Source of the DNA: Tritrichomonas musculus
Taxonomy: Eukaryota > Parabasalia > Tritrichomonadida > Tritrichomonadidae
Direction: 5' to 3'
Assembly: GCA_039105265.1 (NCBI GenBank)
Contig: JAPFFF010000036.1
Location: 806,001-870,000, forward strand
Length of the DNA stretch: 64,000 nucleotides
Shown here: positions 30,372-41,705 of the stretch, piece by piece
How positions within the stretch are numbered: position 1 is the stretch's first letter
Layout of the letters: each line of letters starts with the position of its first letter
The notes under the pieces: generated by a model
Told to the model about the DNA's origin: nothing
The model's database searches: none
Seen by the model: only the letters and a program-made list of their open reading frames with translations
Program-made: the position numbers and the translations under genes

Positions 30372-30980
30372 AAAGTGACAATCAGAAAAGTGAATCATCA
30401 ACGATTATTTGTGATGAAACTTTATGTTATTCCATTTTTTAAAAGATGAAAATGATCATATATTCAGATAGACCCATGGAACTTATGATTAATCAAATGA
30501 AATACTTTCTCAATTATATTTGAATCAAATAATATTTATTGAAATATTATTTAGAAAATTATTAATAAATGGTTGCAAAAGTTACATCTGTAGTAATCAC
30601 TAATTTATAGAAAAAATCTGAATTGTGCAACTTATTTTGTTACCCGAAAAGACATAGTGCGTTACTACACTAACCCAAAAGCATGCCTGAGGCGCTTCGA
30701 GCTGCACAGCAGTATGTCCATGAGGAATATAATTAGGAGAATTCAAGAATTCCATTACTTCTTCAGTTAGAGACTCGGAAGTAAGTTTTAATGTTCTATC
30801 ATTCTTTAGCATTAACACAATTGTTTGGGATGTAATGTGATTTGAAATCAATAATAATAAATTATTATTTTTCGCCTCTAAATTACTAAATTTCGATTAT
30901 TTCCGCTTAATAATATTCAACAAAACTTAATGTAATTATGAAAAAAGAATGATAGATAAACTTAAAAATATAAAAAAAAT

Positions 30981-31075
30981 TGTCAAGACAAGGAATTGAA
31001 CCTTGATCTGGCTTCAGAAACAATCAAAATTTTGGATTGAGAGAGATGCCTATCCTTCCATTGGACGACCTTGAC
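30981..31075 (-). tRNA. tRNA-like gene with about 24 extra bases in the anticodon arm, copy 1
   Basis: The acceptor GTCAAGG/TCTTGAC, D-arm GTCC...GGAT and T-arm CAAGG-TTCAATT-CCTTG are sound, with discriminator A. Between positions 27 and 43 there are 41 bases instead of 17, starting GGCATCTCTCTCAA and ending GAAGCC. GGC pairs with GCC; copy 3 has AGC and GCT, a compensating change that supports this stem. An intron of about 21-24 bases is the simplest explanation, its length varying among copies. CTYTCAA could be a glutamate loop (CTC/TTC) and TCAA could instead suggest Leu-CAA; the identity is unresolved. Confidence 0.6.
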
Positions 31076-31705
31076 TTACTTTAATAGATTTTTATTTATA
31101 TATTTATATATTTATATATTTACTTATAATTTTATTAATATTTCTTTTCTTTATAAATAGTTTACAATGATATCTTATAAAAAGATTTGTTATTAAAATG
31201 GAAATGAACTTTTTGAAATAATATAACTCAAAAACAATCAATTTGGAAAGAAAATTTTTTGAATAATATAATATTGACAAACAAACTTATTCAATTTTGC
31301 TTTCAATTTTTCATTGAATTTTTATTTATTTATAAAATGAAATTCTTATTACAAATACTTTGATTATATATTTTTGATGCAATATTTTAAAGAATTTTTT
31401 GAATTTTCATTTTTTAAAATAATTCTAGAATCTCAATCTTATCTTTCACACTTTTGAAGTGACAATCAGGAAAGTGAATCATCAACGATTATTGATGATG
31501 AAACATTCAGCTGTTCTATTTTTTAGAAGACGAAAAATAGTATTTGTCACGATGATGAGATAAAATTTGGTAACAATTTAGGAAAAATAAGTCAACTGTT
31601 CTTCGAAATTGTCACAAAAATTAGCTAAACTAGAATTGCCAAATTAATTGATAAGATAAAAAAAAAGATTGAAAAAAAAGATAAAAATAAAATTTTTAAA
31701 AAAAG

Positions 31706-31798
31706 TGTCAAGACAAGGAATTGAACCTTGATCTGGCTTCAAGCAATCAATATTTTGGTTTGAGAGAGATGCCTATCCTTCCATTGGACGACCTTGAC
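31706..31798 (-). tRNA. tRNA-like gene, copy 2
   Basis: Same acceptor, D-arm and T-arm as copy 1, with 39 bases between positions 27 and 43 (GGCATCTCTCTCAAACC... to GAAGCC). It lies in the second copy of the local tandem duplication. Confidence 0.6.
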
Positions 31799-32051
31799 TT
31801 TCAATAATTGCTTTTTATTTATATATTTACTTATAATTTTAATTATATTTCTTTTCTTTAAAAAATAGTTAATCTTTTAAAAAAATTTCTTTATAAAATG
31901 GAAAATGAACTTTTTGAGATCAAAATACTCTAAAATATTCAATTTGGAAAGAAAACTTTTTGAATAATATAATATTGACAAACAAACTTATTCAATTTTG
32001 CTTTCAATTTTTCATTGAATATTTACAAATATTTACAAATGTTTATTTATA

Positions 32052-33043
32052 GTCCTATCAAAAAGTGGCCACGCTCTCTTTTAAGTGGCCACGGTGATTT
32101 GACACCTATATTTCATTAAATTCAAAGGGGGGTAAATTGGTATACTCACAATTTAAAAAAATTCAGAAGAATATTTTTTTATTTTTTAGTGGCGATCAAG
32201 CAAATGTCAGATTATCAAAATCTCATTTAAAATCAAATGGTTTAATATGGCAAACTCTCAATTTTCCACTTTTTCTTTAAAAAACTAAAAAATAAACGAA
32301 TTTTTATTTAATACTGTCAAAAAAAGAATTATCATTCAAATACAAGTGGTGCAAAACGACATTTTAAAAAAAATTATGACCAAGGTTAAATAAAAAAAAA
32401 AAACAATAGAAATTCAATGATTCTATTGATTTTAGGTCAATAAATTTGATCAAAAAAAAAAAAAAAACAAGACCATTTTTTCAAAACATTATCACTTTAA
32501 TTTAAGATCAACAATAGACAACAAACAAATAAGCAGCAACAGCGCTTATACATTCACTTTTATCTTATGCTCTTCGACACTCATGAGATGCTACGAGAAT
32601 CATAATGATTCACTTGTAAACAACAAACAAACAAACAACAACTAAACACAAACAAATAAACAATAACAACACGTATACATTCACTTTTATCTTACGTTCT
32701 TCGACACTCATGAGATGCTACGAGAATCATAATGATTCACTTGTAAACAACAAACAAACAAATAAACAATAATAACACGTATACATTCACTTTTATCTTT
32801 CATTTATTCTTTTTCATTTTTTCTTTTTTTTTTTTTAATATTTTATCTATTAATTTATTGAAATCACCTTTATTAATAAACCTTTTTAATTTTCTTATTC
32901 TGCTTTTTACTATTTTTTTGTAAAAAGTCTTATTATTTATATGAAAAAATTTTTCTAATACATAAGATTATATTTTTTAACTTTTTGAATTAATCTGACA
33001 CCGTGGCAACTAAATTGAGAGGGTGGCCACTTTTAGACAGGAC
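32052..33043. mobile_element. Non-autonomous Tc1/mariner-like transposon
   Basis: The left end GTCCTATCAAAAAGTGGCCA and the right end read inwards GTCCTGTCTAAAAGTGGCCA form the outer part of a roughly 45-bp imperfect terminal inverted repeat continuing to CACGGTG. TA lies on both sides (32050-32051 and 33044-33045), the target duplication of this superfamily. The interior has no transposase frame and holds a tandem repeat at 32552-32800. The element splits one copy of a tandem duplication whose sister copy has no insert near 31331. T. vaginalis is known for mariner elements, so the family fits. Confidence 0.88.
32552..32800. repeat. Tandem repeat of about 106-127 bp inside the mariner-like element
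   Basis: Copies start at 32552, 32679 and 32785 with ATTCACTTTTATCTT. The first two contain TTCGACACTCATGAGATGCT and an ACAAACAAACAA-rich stretch of variable length; the third is cut short. Confidence 0.85.
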
Positions 33044-33101
33044 TATATTTAAATAAGAATTTTGACGCAATATTATAAGAATTTTTTGAATTTTCATTAT
33101 T
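33044..33101. other. Right flank of the mariner-like insertion
   Basis: Continuation of the second tandem-duplication copy after the transposon; it matches the DNA near 31366-31420. Confidence 0.6.
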
Positions 33102-33440
33102 CTAAATAATTCCAATTTTTAAATAAATCGAGGCTTGCTTTTTATGCTCATCAATGCATTTAAACATGAATTTAAAAGTTTGATTTTGATGATCTTGGTC
33201 CATTTCATTAAATTTTGTTAAATTAGGATTATTTGGAATAATGTAAAGAACTGGAATGGGGAATTCAATTAGTCTAGAGTCATTTATATAATCGAAAAAG
33301 TGGGCTGAAATGTAGTCTTCATCAACTTCATCTAGCTGATTATTTTGATGATTATGGTGTAATGATTGAATAACAAATCCTTTATTGTTATCTGTAATGT
33401 AATCATTTGTTAACTTAATTAGTCCTGGTACAATATATTC
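33102..33440 (-). pseudogene. Fragment of an unrecognised trichomonad gene (3' part)
   Basis: The minus strand is open for about 113 codons (EYIVPGLIKLTNDYITDN ... ASIYLKIGII, TAA) with no ATG. A second minus-strand fragment upstream at 34195-34443 ends in a frame containing AIEYIVQGYYQ, matching the EYIVPG start here, so the two are pieces or copies of one gene family. I do not recognise the family. Confidence 0.5.
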
Positions 33441-33681
33441 CAATCACTATGTCAATTTAAATCATAATGCAAAATGAAAATTTCCGTTGTTATTTTTTGA
33501 TTATTATATGAATGTATATTTCTGTAAAGCGATATATAAAAGTTTTTTTCCATAAATATGTTTCATTGCATATACACTTTGGCTTATTTCTATATGTTTA
33601 AATAATAAAAGTATCTTTTAAATGATTTTAATGTATATAAAAAAGTGTTTTATAGCAAGCATGCAAACAAAAATAAAAAAA

Positions 33682-33773
33682 TGTCAAGACAAGGAATTGA
33701 ACCTTGATCTAGCTTCAATCAGCAAATTTTGGATTTGAAAGAGATGCTTATCCTTCCATTGGACGACCTTGAC
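33682..33773 (-). tRNA. tRNA-like gene, copy 3
   Basis: Same acceptor, D-arm and T-arm as copies 1 and 2. The middle segment is 38 bases (AGCATCTCTTTCAAATCC... to GAAGCT). The first stem pair has changed from G-C to A-T on both sides relative to copies 1 and 2. If CTYTCAA is the loop, the anticodon here is TTC (Glu) against CTC in the other two. Confidence 0.6.
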
Positions 33774-34194
33774 TTTCATTAAATGATTCTTATATCCTTA
33801 TTTTTTCTATAACCTTTACAGTTTTAGATTTATAAAATATGCATTTTTTATTCTTTTAAATTGGTAACTAAAAAAAAAAAAATTTCCCCTCTGTTAATTA
33901 TTCGAATTTGACTGTATGTGAAAAAAACATATTAAATTGTTGAATTTAAAAAAAAAAATGTAGAAACTCTGACTTTCAGACTTTAATAATAATACCTTGA
34001 GAAGAATAAATTACACGCTTAAAAAAAAATTCATTATCCCAAATATTTTTACAAAATGAAATGTACAGTCATTAATAAAATTCTGAGTGGTGATAAAATT
34101 CTGAGCGTAGACTTGTTATTCTCCGATTCTCGAGATCGAATTCAGAGATCGAGAATTTTTTTTCTCAGCTTTTGATATCAGAATTTTCAATTAA

Positions 34195-34443
34195 ACTTTT
34201 TGATAATATCCTTGTACAATATACTCAATTGCCAACTGACGATTTGAAAACACATTCGAAATTAGTATGAATTACTAAGTAAATTGAATCATTTTTTGGG
34301 TACAAAATTCTTAATTTTATAAAATCATTCTCATTTAAATTTTCATAAAAGATTTCACTGTTGTTTTCTCTTTCATTTACCTCCAAAATATCAGATTTAG
34401 TTAAACTGAAATTGTTTAAGTTTGAATTTTTTAGATAAAACAA
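34195..34443 (-). pseudogene. Fragment of the same unrecognised gene family (5' part)
   Basis: The minus strand reads KLRILYPKNDSIYLVIHTNF ... FKSSVGN then a stop; one frame over it continues QLAIEYIVQGYYQ, which matches the beginning of the fragment at 33102-33440. It has no ATG. This is a decayed or frameshifted gene. Confidence 0.45.
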
Positions 34444-34620
34444 AATAGTTTAATTTTTTAGATTCTTTGAAATATATTGCCAAAACATTTTTTAACTCAA
34501 TACCGGTGAAAAATATGATGGTAAAAATATTGAATGGTGGAAAAAATATTGAATGGTGGGAAAAAATTGAATGTCTTGTTTTTTTTTTTTTTTTTTTATA
34601 ATAATAAATTAATTATTAAA

Positions 34621-37600
34621 ATGAAGCCATGGGAAATTGAAAATATTCGGTTTTCGATTAATTGTAGCAACAAAAGGAAGATATTGTCCAGTTATATAAT
34701 TTATTATGATTCCTTTTTAAATCAAACCAATATTGCAAAGGAACAAACAAACAATATGAAAATAGTAATGAAAAAATCTAAAAATGAAACAGGAATAATG
34801 ACTTATTTTATTAAAAAAGTAAAAATATTTTTATTTATATATTATACAACAATATTAATTATTGATCATGACAAAATTCAAAAATACAAAGAAGAATTAA
34901 ATTCATTAATTAATTTTTTTATATATCTAACAAGTTTTAGTGAAGAAATGTTAAACTATTATTTAAATCAAAATAATTCATATTTTTCTCAATCAAATTT
35001 GGTTAATTTTGATATTAAAGATAAAATAATTAAATGTATCATTAAAAAAAGTCAATATAGAACATTAATTAGAACTCATGAAAATTCAATAGACAAAAAT
35101 GGTAACATTGATTTTAATATTAAAGAAATGGTTGATATTTTTAATTATTCATCAAACAATAAATTGATAATCAATTTAAAAGACCAATATTTATATATTT
35201 TAAAATCATTTGATTGTCATGTAAGTAAAAAATCATATGATCATGAAATCCAATTTTATAATAAAATTGGTAAGGTATTTCATTTTATTCGTAAAAAGTA
35301 TGGTCAAATTGATACTGGAGATGAAAAACATATTATACTTGAATATATTGAAGGTAAAACTTTACTCAAATTCATACAAAAAAATAAAATTGATCTATCA
35401 ATCAAAATGAAAATTATTTTTGAAATTTTATTGTCTCTGCATTTCATACATTCAAATGGGTTTTTTTTAAGAGATTTAAAATGGGATAATATCATTATTA
35501 ATACATCAAATGATGCTATATTAATTGATTTCGATTCATCTAAAAGTATAAATGAGGAATTCGCTGAAGAAAATAATTCAGAACAGACATCTGATATTGG
35601 ATTTTATATTTTTGCAGCTCCAGAGCAAATGAGGTCCAACAATTATTCATATAAAGTTGATAGTTATTCAGTTGGAATGATTTTTCATTTCATTGTTACA
35701 GGAATCCCTTATAATGTAAATAAAATGACATATGATTATGTGAATAATATTTTGGATTCTGGGAAAAATCTTTTGCAATCAGAGGAAATACCAAAGTGCC
35801 CTAAAGAATACAATTATTTATTAAGGATTTATAAAAATTGCCTTGATGTCAAACCAGATAAAAGGCCTGATATTAAAGACATAATTTTAAGTATGTTACA
35901 TATCAAAAGCAAAGATTTAAAAAATATCCTCAAACAAGTTATACCATATATTATAAATATAATTGAAGAAAAAATTGATCTTTTTCAAAATAATTCATTT
36001 TTCTATTATTCCCTCGGTGATTGTTATTTGCAAGAAAATATTTGCCAGAACATTGAAAAGTCTATTAATTATTTAGTCATTTCTTCAAAAGAAAAAAATG
36101 TAGATGCGCAATATCTTTTAGGATTGATTTATTTAGAAGGTAAATATGTAAATCCTAATATCAATGATGCATTTCATTTTTTTAATCTTGCAGCTGATCA
36201 GAATAATATAAATGCCCAATATATGGTTTGGAAGATTATGTTTTATAAGGACACAGTTCTTTATTTAACCTTAGCTGCTGACAATAATGATTCATTAGCA
36301 CAATATAAACTCGGGGAAATGTATTTAATAGGACGATATGTTAAAAAGGATATTTATAAATCTATTTATTATTTAAGACTTTCAGCATGCCAAAATAATG
36401 TAAAAGCTCAAATTCTTCTTTCTATAATTTACCGAGAAGGGAAATGTATCAAAAAAGATATAAAAAAATCAATTTATTATTTATTATTAGCCGCAAATCA
36501 AAAATCTTCAAATGCACAGCTACGTTTAGGCATTATTTATTTAGCAGAGCCTTTATATCATGATATAAAAAAATCAATTTATTATTTGTCACTTGCTGCA
36601 GATCAAAAAGATATTACTGCTCTTGATATTCTTGCAAGTCTTTATTATGAAGGCAAATATACTCGTAGAGATATTCAAAAAGCAATTTATTATTTTACAA
36701 TTGCAGCAAATCAAAATGATTCTATTGCACAAGTTCATCTCTGGTCAATTTATTTTTACGGTATGTTTATTTCTAAAGATATTAATAAAGCAATTCATTA
36801 TCTAAAATTAGCTGCAAATCAAAATCATGCACAGAGTCAGCATAATTTAGGAGTTTTATTATATGATGGAATATATATATATCGTGATATAAACAAAGCT
36901 ATTCATTATTTAACATTATCTGCAAAAAAACATTGCCCTATTTCATATGGACACTTGGGAAAAATTTATTTTGAAACAGGTAATTGTCAACAAGATATAC
37001 GTAAAGCAATTGATTTTTGCATGAAAGGTGCCAATCAAAATGATCCTTTTTCACAATATCAGTTAGGGAGAATTTAAATAAATAAATAAAGAGACATTAA
37101 AAAGGCAATATGAATTAGGACAATTATACTATGATGGCATTTATATCAATCAAGATATTAACCAATCAATTTATTATTTTAATTTAGCTGCTAATAATAA
37201 TAACCCAAAAGCTGAATATCAACTTGGTCTATTATATTATGAAGGTAAGTATGTTAATTTTAATGTCAATAAATCAATTCGATATTTTACTCTTGCAGCA
37301 AACAATAATAATCCAATGGCTCAATTCAATCTTGGGATGATATATTTTGATGCTCATGATATCGAAAAAGCAATCCATTATTTATCTTTATCAGCTGAAA
37401 AAAATGTTCCGATTTCACAATTTTATCTTGGACTGCTTTATTGGACAGGTGACTATATCATTAAAGATATCAATAAAGCTATTTATTACTTGTCATTAGC
37501 TTCAAATCAAAATCATGTAGATTCTCAATATTTACTTGGGATTATATATATACAGAGTATATACCAAGATGTGGATAAAGCAATTCATTATCTTAAATTA

Positions 37601-39183
37601 GCCGCTATTCAAAATGATTTATCTGCTCAGAAATACCTTGCATATATTTATTATAATTTTAAAAAAGATATCAAAAATGCAATTCATTATTTATCTTTAG
37701 CAATAAAACATAATGATATAGAATCACAATTTTACCTAGGACAGATGTATTTCAAACGAAAAAATAATCCATATAGAAATATATCAAAAGCCATATATTA
37801 TATAACTTTAGCAGCAAACCAAAATAATTCTAATGCTCAAGCACAACTCGGCATAATATACAATGATGGAGATGATAATATAAGTCCTGATATTAATAAA
37901 TCTATTTATTATTTGACATTTGCTGCTAATCAAAATCATCCATATGCTCAGTATTATCTTGGGTTAATTTATTATTTGGGAATTCATTTACCAAGAGATA
38001 TGAACATGGCTTTACATTATTTACAACTTGCAGCAAATTTATATGAGCCAAATGCCAATGAAAAACTTGGTGATATTTTTTACCAAGGAAGATATGTTAC
38101 CAAAAATATTTTTAAATATTGAATAGCTTTATTAATATTTTGAACCTTATATTGGGGATGATAATACAATAATCCAAGATTGCTTTGGGCATATAGATCA
38201 TTTTGATTTGCTGCAAGTGTTAAATAATGAATAGCTTTCCTTATATCTTTTATATCCATATATATGTATCCAAGTTTACTTTGAACTTTCGGTTCATTTA
38301 ATTTTGCAGCTCTTTTATAATAATAAATAGCTTTATCAATATTTTTTTACCAAGGATATCTGCAAATCAAAATCATTTCATGGCACAATTCAATCTTGGA
38401 ATGGTTTATTATACAGGAGAATATATAAAACAAGATATTAAGAAAGCATTGCACTTTTTCGAGTGTTCAGCAAAAGGGGGTTTTCGTTTGGCCCAATTAT
38501 TTCTTGCTGATTTTTATTTAGAAGGTAAATACGTCAAACAAGATATAAAAAAATCTGTTTATCTTTATAAAGAAGTTTCTCATTTATATTATCATGCAAA
38601 AAATAATCTTGCAATTATTTTTAAAAATGGTTTAGGTAATTTCAAAGCAAACATTAGTATGGCCAAGGAATATTTAACAGAAGCAATTAAAATAAGCGTT
38701 AATAAAAACGAATATAATCCTATATTATATTTCAATTTGGCTATCATTTATTTAAATAAATATGAAAAAGAAAAATCTAATAATCTTTTTGATGAATCAA
38801 TATTTTTATTAGCTAAATCATTAGATTTCCAAATTTCAGCCACATTATTTCTTTTAGCTTTAGTTAAAAGATTTAAAAAGGATGATTTTGAAACAACAAA
38901 AAGCAAAATTATCGAATATATCCAAAATAATATAAAATCAAAAGAAATCTTAAAGAAAATAGAAGAAGAATGGAAAGCAATTTCTTTTGTTTTTTTATTA
39001 AAGCAAGATAAACGTGATTTATTGTATACAAATTATAGAAATTATAACCTATTATATATAAATGAAAAAATAATTGATTTACAAGAGATCCAAAATAATA
39101 TTATCAATATTATACAAAGCAAAAAGCATGTTATTCCTATTCAAAATGAAAAATTTTATGAAGGTTTTGCTATAAATATTTAA
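34621..39183 (+). pseudogene. Kinase-Sel1 repeat gene, frameshifted and carrying a 0.2-kb internal inversion
   Basis: Three plus-strand blocks form one gene. Block 1 (34621-37077) starts at the ATG after a T-run (an upstream in-frame ATG at 34534 would translate that run); it has a helical head, a kinase-like domain (about residues 190-430) and about ten Sel1 repeats (pattern AQYxLGxIYxxGxYIxxDIxKAIxYLxxAAxQ). In the kinase the HRD is LRDLKWDN (D285, K287, N290 kept) and DFG is DFD (D303 kept); no clear glycine loop, so activity is doubtful. Block 2 (about 37085-38122) continues Sel1 repeats in another phase. Block 3 (38380-39183) holds the last repeats and a unique helical tail. Between blocks 2 and 3 about 230 bases encode Sel1 repeats on the opposite strand. 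Sel1 proteins act as adaptors. Confidence 0.85.
38119..38347 (-). other. Inverted Sel1-coding segment
   Basis: Read on the minus strand this encodes NIDKAIYYYKRAAKLNEP, then KLGYIYMD, KAIHYLTLAANQNDLYAQ and SNLGLLYY, in one open frame, exactly the repeat grammar of the flanking plus-strand blocks. Both junctions lie in AATATTTTT-like sequence (near 38110-38120 and 38340-38350), and TTACCAA(A/G)GA-like phrases flank both sides. Confidence 0.85.
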
Positions 39184-39600
39184 ATTGTTGAATAGAAAAG
39201 CATTAAACAATCCAAAAAGTTATATCAAATAAAGTGGAAATTATTAAAAACACCAATTTTTCAACAAAAACTAAGTTTTTTATTTGTGAATGATATTAAA
39301 AATACAAAAAGAATACTTAACAGAATATATGGCGCATTTTTGATTTTGTGAATTTTTTCAAAAGGCATTTTTGAGGTATTCTGACAGAATTATTAAATAT
39401 TAAATAATTTTGAAGATTTAAAAAAAAAAAAAAAAAAAAAATAAGTGAAGAAATAAATTGATTTGAAAAGTTTCATTCAATGCATTTAGTGACTAAATAA
39501 TCACTGAAAAAACAAAGATAAAAAGAAAAGAAGAAAGTCAAAATGATTTAAATGGAATCATCGTTCGCACAAACATAAATGAAAACAAAAAATTATCAAT
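39184..39600. other. Intergenic, AT-rich
   Basis: This contains an A-run of about 22 bases (39421-39442). No gene was seen before the kinase relic. Confidence 0.4.
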
Positions 39601-40036
39601 AAGCTTAGAAAATCAGCAAAAAGTGGTTGAATTCAAAAACTTGACACCTTACCAATTTTGGCAAAGGATTATAAAAGGATCTCATCCTACATGGATAAAA
39701 GGCATTCCTGAAAAGACACGTGACTTGATTGAAAAATGTTGGAGTTCAGATGTTGATGAACGTCCTACTTTTGAAGAAATATTTGAAATGCTATCTCAAG
39801 ACTTTTCTTATTCACCAGAAGATGTTGATTCAGAAGAAATTGACCTTTATATTGAAAAAATTAAAAGTGATGAAAAGCCAGTTGAAGATGATGTAAAATC
39901 CAAATGCGTTGATATATTTAAAGAGCAAATAAATAGTTATTGATGATCTTTTTTATGAAGCTTGCGAAATGGGAAACGCTAAAATTGTGGAATTTCTTCT
40001 TTCTAATAAGTCATTTGATGTCAATAAAAAATAGTT
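39600..40036 (+). pseudogene. Relic of a kinase-ankyrin gene
   Basis: From about 39623 a frame without ATG reads the end of a TKL-type kinase C-lobe: TRDLIEKCWSSDVDERPTFE, followed by DVDSEEIDLYIEKI, closely matching the same region of the kinase at 15242-17002 (IEKCWSNDPKERPNFEEIF, EDVDIEEILSYVDEIM). It stops at 39943. In a second phase from about 39940 the DNA encodes one ankyrin repeat (EACEMGNAKIVEFLLSNKSF) and stops near 40035. The N-lobe and active site are absent. Confidence 0.75.
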
Positions 40037-41241
40037 TTCTTTTATTTTAATTCAATTAATATAACAAAAAAATTATATTTTTATGATATTTCTAGTCTTA
40101 TGTCATCTACAACAGACATTCTTAAGATAACACTTCATGACAAAAATATTTAGATGGCATTTTAAATAGCATTATTGCAACTTTTTAGACAGTAAAAGAT
40201 TGATTTAATAATTCATATTTTTAATGCTTTTTTATTTTATTTTTAAATTACATATACAGTATAGTCACAAAAGTGGAAAATGTCATAAAGGTAAAAAAAA
40301 AAATCAGAAAAAAAGCACTCAGAAAAAGTTCATGATTATTTTTGATAAGGCTCAGAAATTTCGGACTTTTTGAATACCAGTAAAAACAACCATAAAAGGT
40401 GAATTTTATCAGAAGATAAAAATTATTACAGATGTAACTTTTGAATCGTACGGAATTTTTAAAATTAATTTATTATATTAATATTGCTAAGAAATAAAAA
40501 TGAGGATTAGGTGATGTGCAGAACTCTTTGGTGATGTGTTTTCGAAAATTTCAAGAGTTATTAGAAAGATCTTTCAGAAAAAATTGAGAGATCAACGAAG
40601 CTGAAGATGAGTGATGAGGAGTACTCATAATTAATAATGAGGTGAAGAAAGCTAATTCGTTTCCTTTAATATTTTGGAGTACGAGGATGTTTTCTCATCC
40701 CACTTAAAACATCGAATGAGTGAAGAAAAGCTTGAATCAGAGAAGAATGATAAAGAAAGTGAAGAAGAAAGAGGAAGGAGAACAAGAACGTTTTCGTTGA
40801 TGATGAAGAAGAGTCGCATCAACGAATGATTTGCCAGATTGGAGAAAAAAGTGCATCTGTTACATATAAATTGATTGACAAATGAAAAACGAAGAACTTT
40901 GCATGAAAGTCTTGAAAACGGAAGAATGGAAAATGACATTCAACGATGCTCAAAACATTTGACAAGAAAGTAGTATATATAAATGGCGTGATTATTTAAC
41001 GTCCCTTCGGTCCGTCAAATAATCCCTCCATTTACGTCCTATTCAAGCCTATAAATGGCCTAAAATTGGTTGTTTTACAGCTTGTAGAAGACCCCTAGTT
41101 GATGAACTTTTCGGCCTCAAAATATGCCTAATATTGGTTGTTTTGAAGTTGTTGAGACGAACTTTTTTAAGCCCTCAGATGCCTCAAAATATGCCTAAAA
41201 CCTATGATTAAAATTTATTTATATTTAAAATCTGATAAAGA
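40037..41241. other. Intergenic region with decayed repetitive sequence
   Basis: About 40500-40970 is purine-rich (GAAGAA-type) and could be a decayed acidic coding region, but no convincing frame remains. Near 41000-41030 ATTATTT and AAATAAT bracket an imperfect hairpin around CCCTTCGGTCCG. Around 41050-41200 a phrase TCAAAATATGCCTAA recurs (near 41120 and 41182). The 17-mer TACAGATGTAACTTTTG near 40427 is an inverted match to sequence near 30576. Confidence 0.4.
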
Positions 41242-41511
41242 ATGTCGGCTGTCTCAGTAGATGGATTAAAAACTTTTATGCAAACGAATTGTTCTGTACT
41301 ATCAAATAATGAAATAGTAAATTGGATTGATGCTTTTACTTCAGAAGATGACCGTGAATATGCCTGTAGACTCTTAATAGAAACAGCAACGTTAAGTACT
41401 TGGGAAACATACAACTTTCAGGAAAATAAATCTAATATTGAATTTCATATTGAAGCTGATGATTTAGACAAAGTGATTAAAACTATATATCTAAATAAAA
41501 ATAATATATAA
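41242..41511 (+). CDS. Small hypothetical protein, 89 residues
   Basis: A clean ATG-to-TAA frame of 89 codons with ordinary composition (acidic, helical; MSAVSVDGLKTFMQTNCSVL near the start). No domain, signal peptide or membrane segment is recognised. It lies in the same direction just upstream of the CKK-domain gene, 194 bases apart. It could be a chance frame; the amino-acid balance is better than random for this AT-rich DNA. Confidence 0.45.
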   Translation: MSAVSVDGLKTFMQTNCSVLSNNEIVNWIDAFTSEDDREYACRLLIETATLSTWETYNFQENKSNIEFHIEADDLDKVIKTIYLNKNNI

Positions 41512-41705
41512 TAATATAAATCAAATAATTGTATTTTAAAAATAATTTATGTGCAAAATTTATTTTTTAATCTTATTTTTTATTAAATAATTAAGATATA
41601 TTTATATTTTTAAATTTCAAAAAGATAGATTTAATTTGAATTAATGTTAAAATTTACGATTATTTTTAATAGAAAACGGCCTAACGAGTTTTTGCATAAA
41701 ATAAA

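Larger units (their letters stand above)
30372..32051. repeat. Tandem duplication (copies at about 30372-31456 and 31457 onward)
   Basis: The two copies share GTGACAATCA(G/A)AAAGTGAATC at 30373 and 31459, the tRNA-like gene (30981 and 31706), and a 60-bp stretch with AATATAATATTGACAAACAA at about 31262 and 31966. The second copy is split by the mariner-like element; its right flank (from about 33046, TTGACGCAATATTATAAGAA) matches the first copy near 31374 (TTGATGCAATATTTTAAAGA). Divergence is moderate, so the duplication is not fresh. Confidence 0.8.

Noticed and set aside
30600-30851. Possible 83-residue minus-strand protein
   Set aside because: No ATG (opens with TTG), no domain, and it lies in duplicated AT-rich DNA.
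40500-40975. Acidic protein gene in the purine-rich stretch
   Set aside because: Stops occur in every frame on the plus strand and no family signature is visible.
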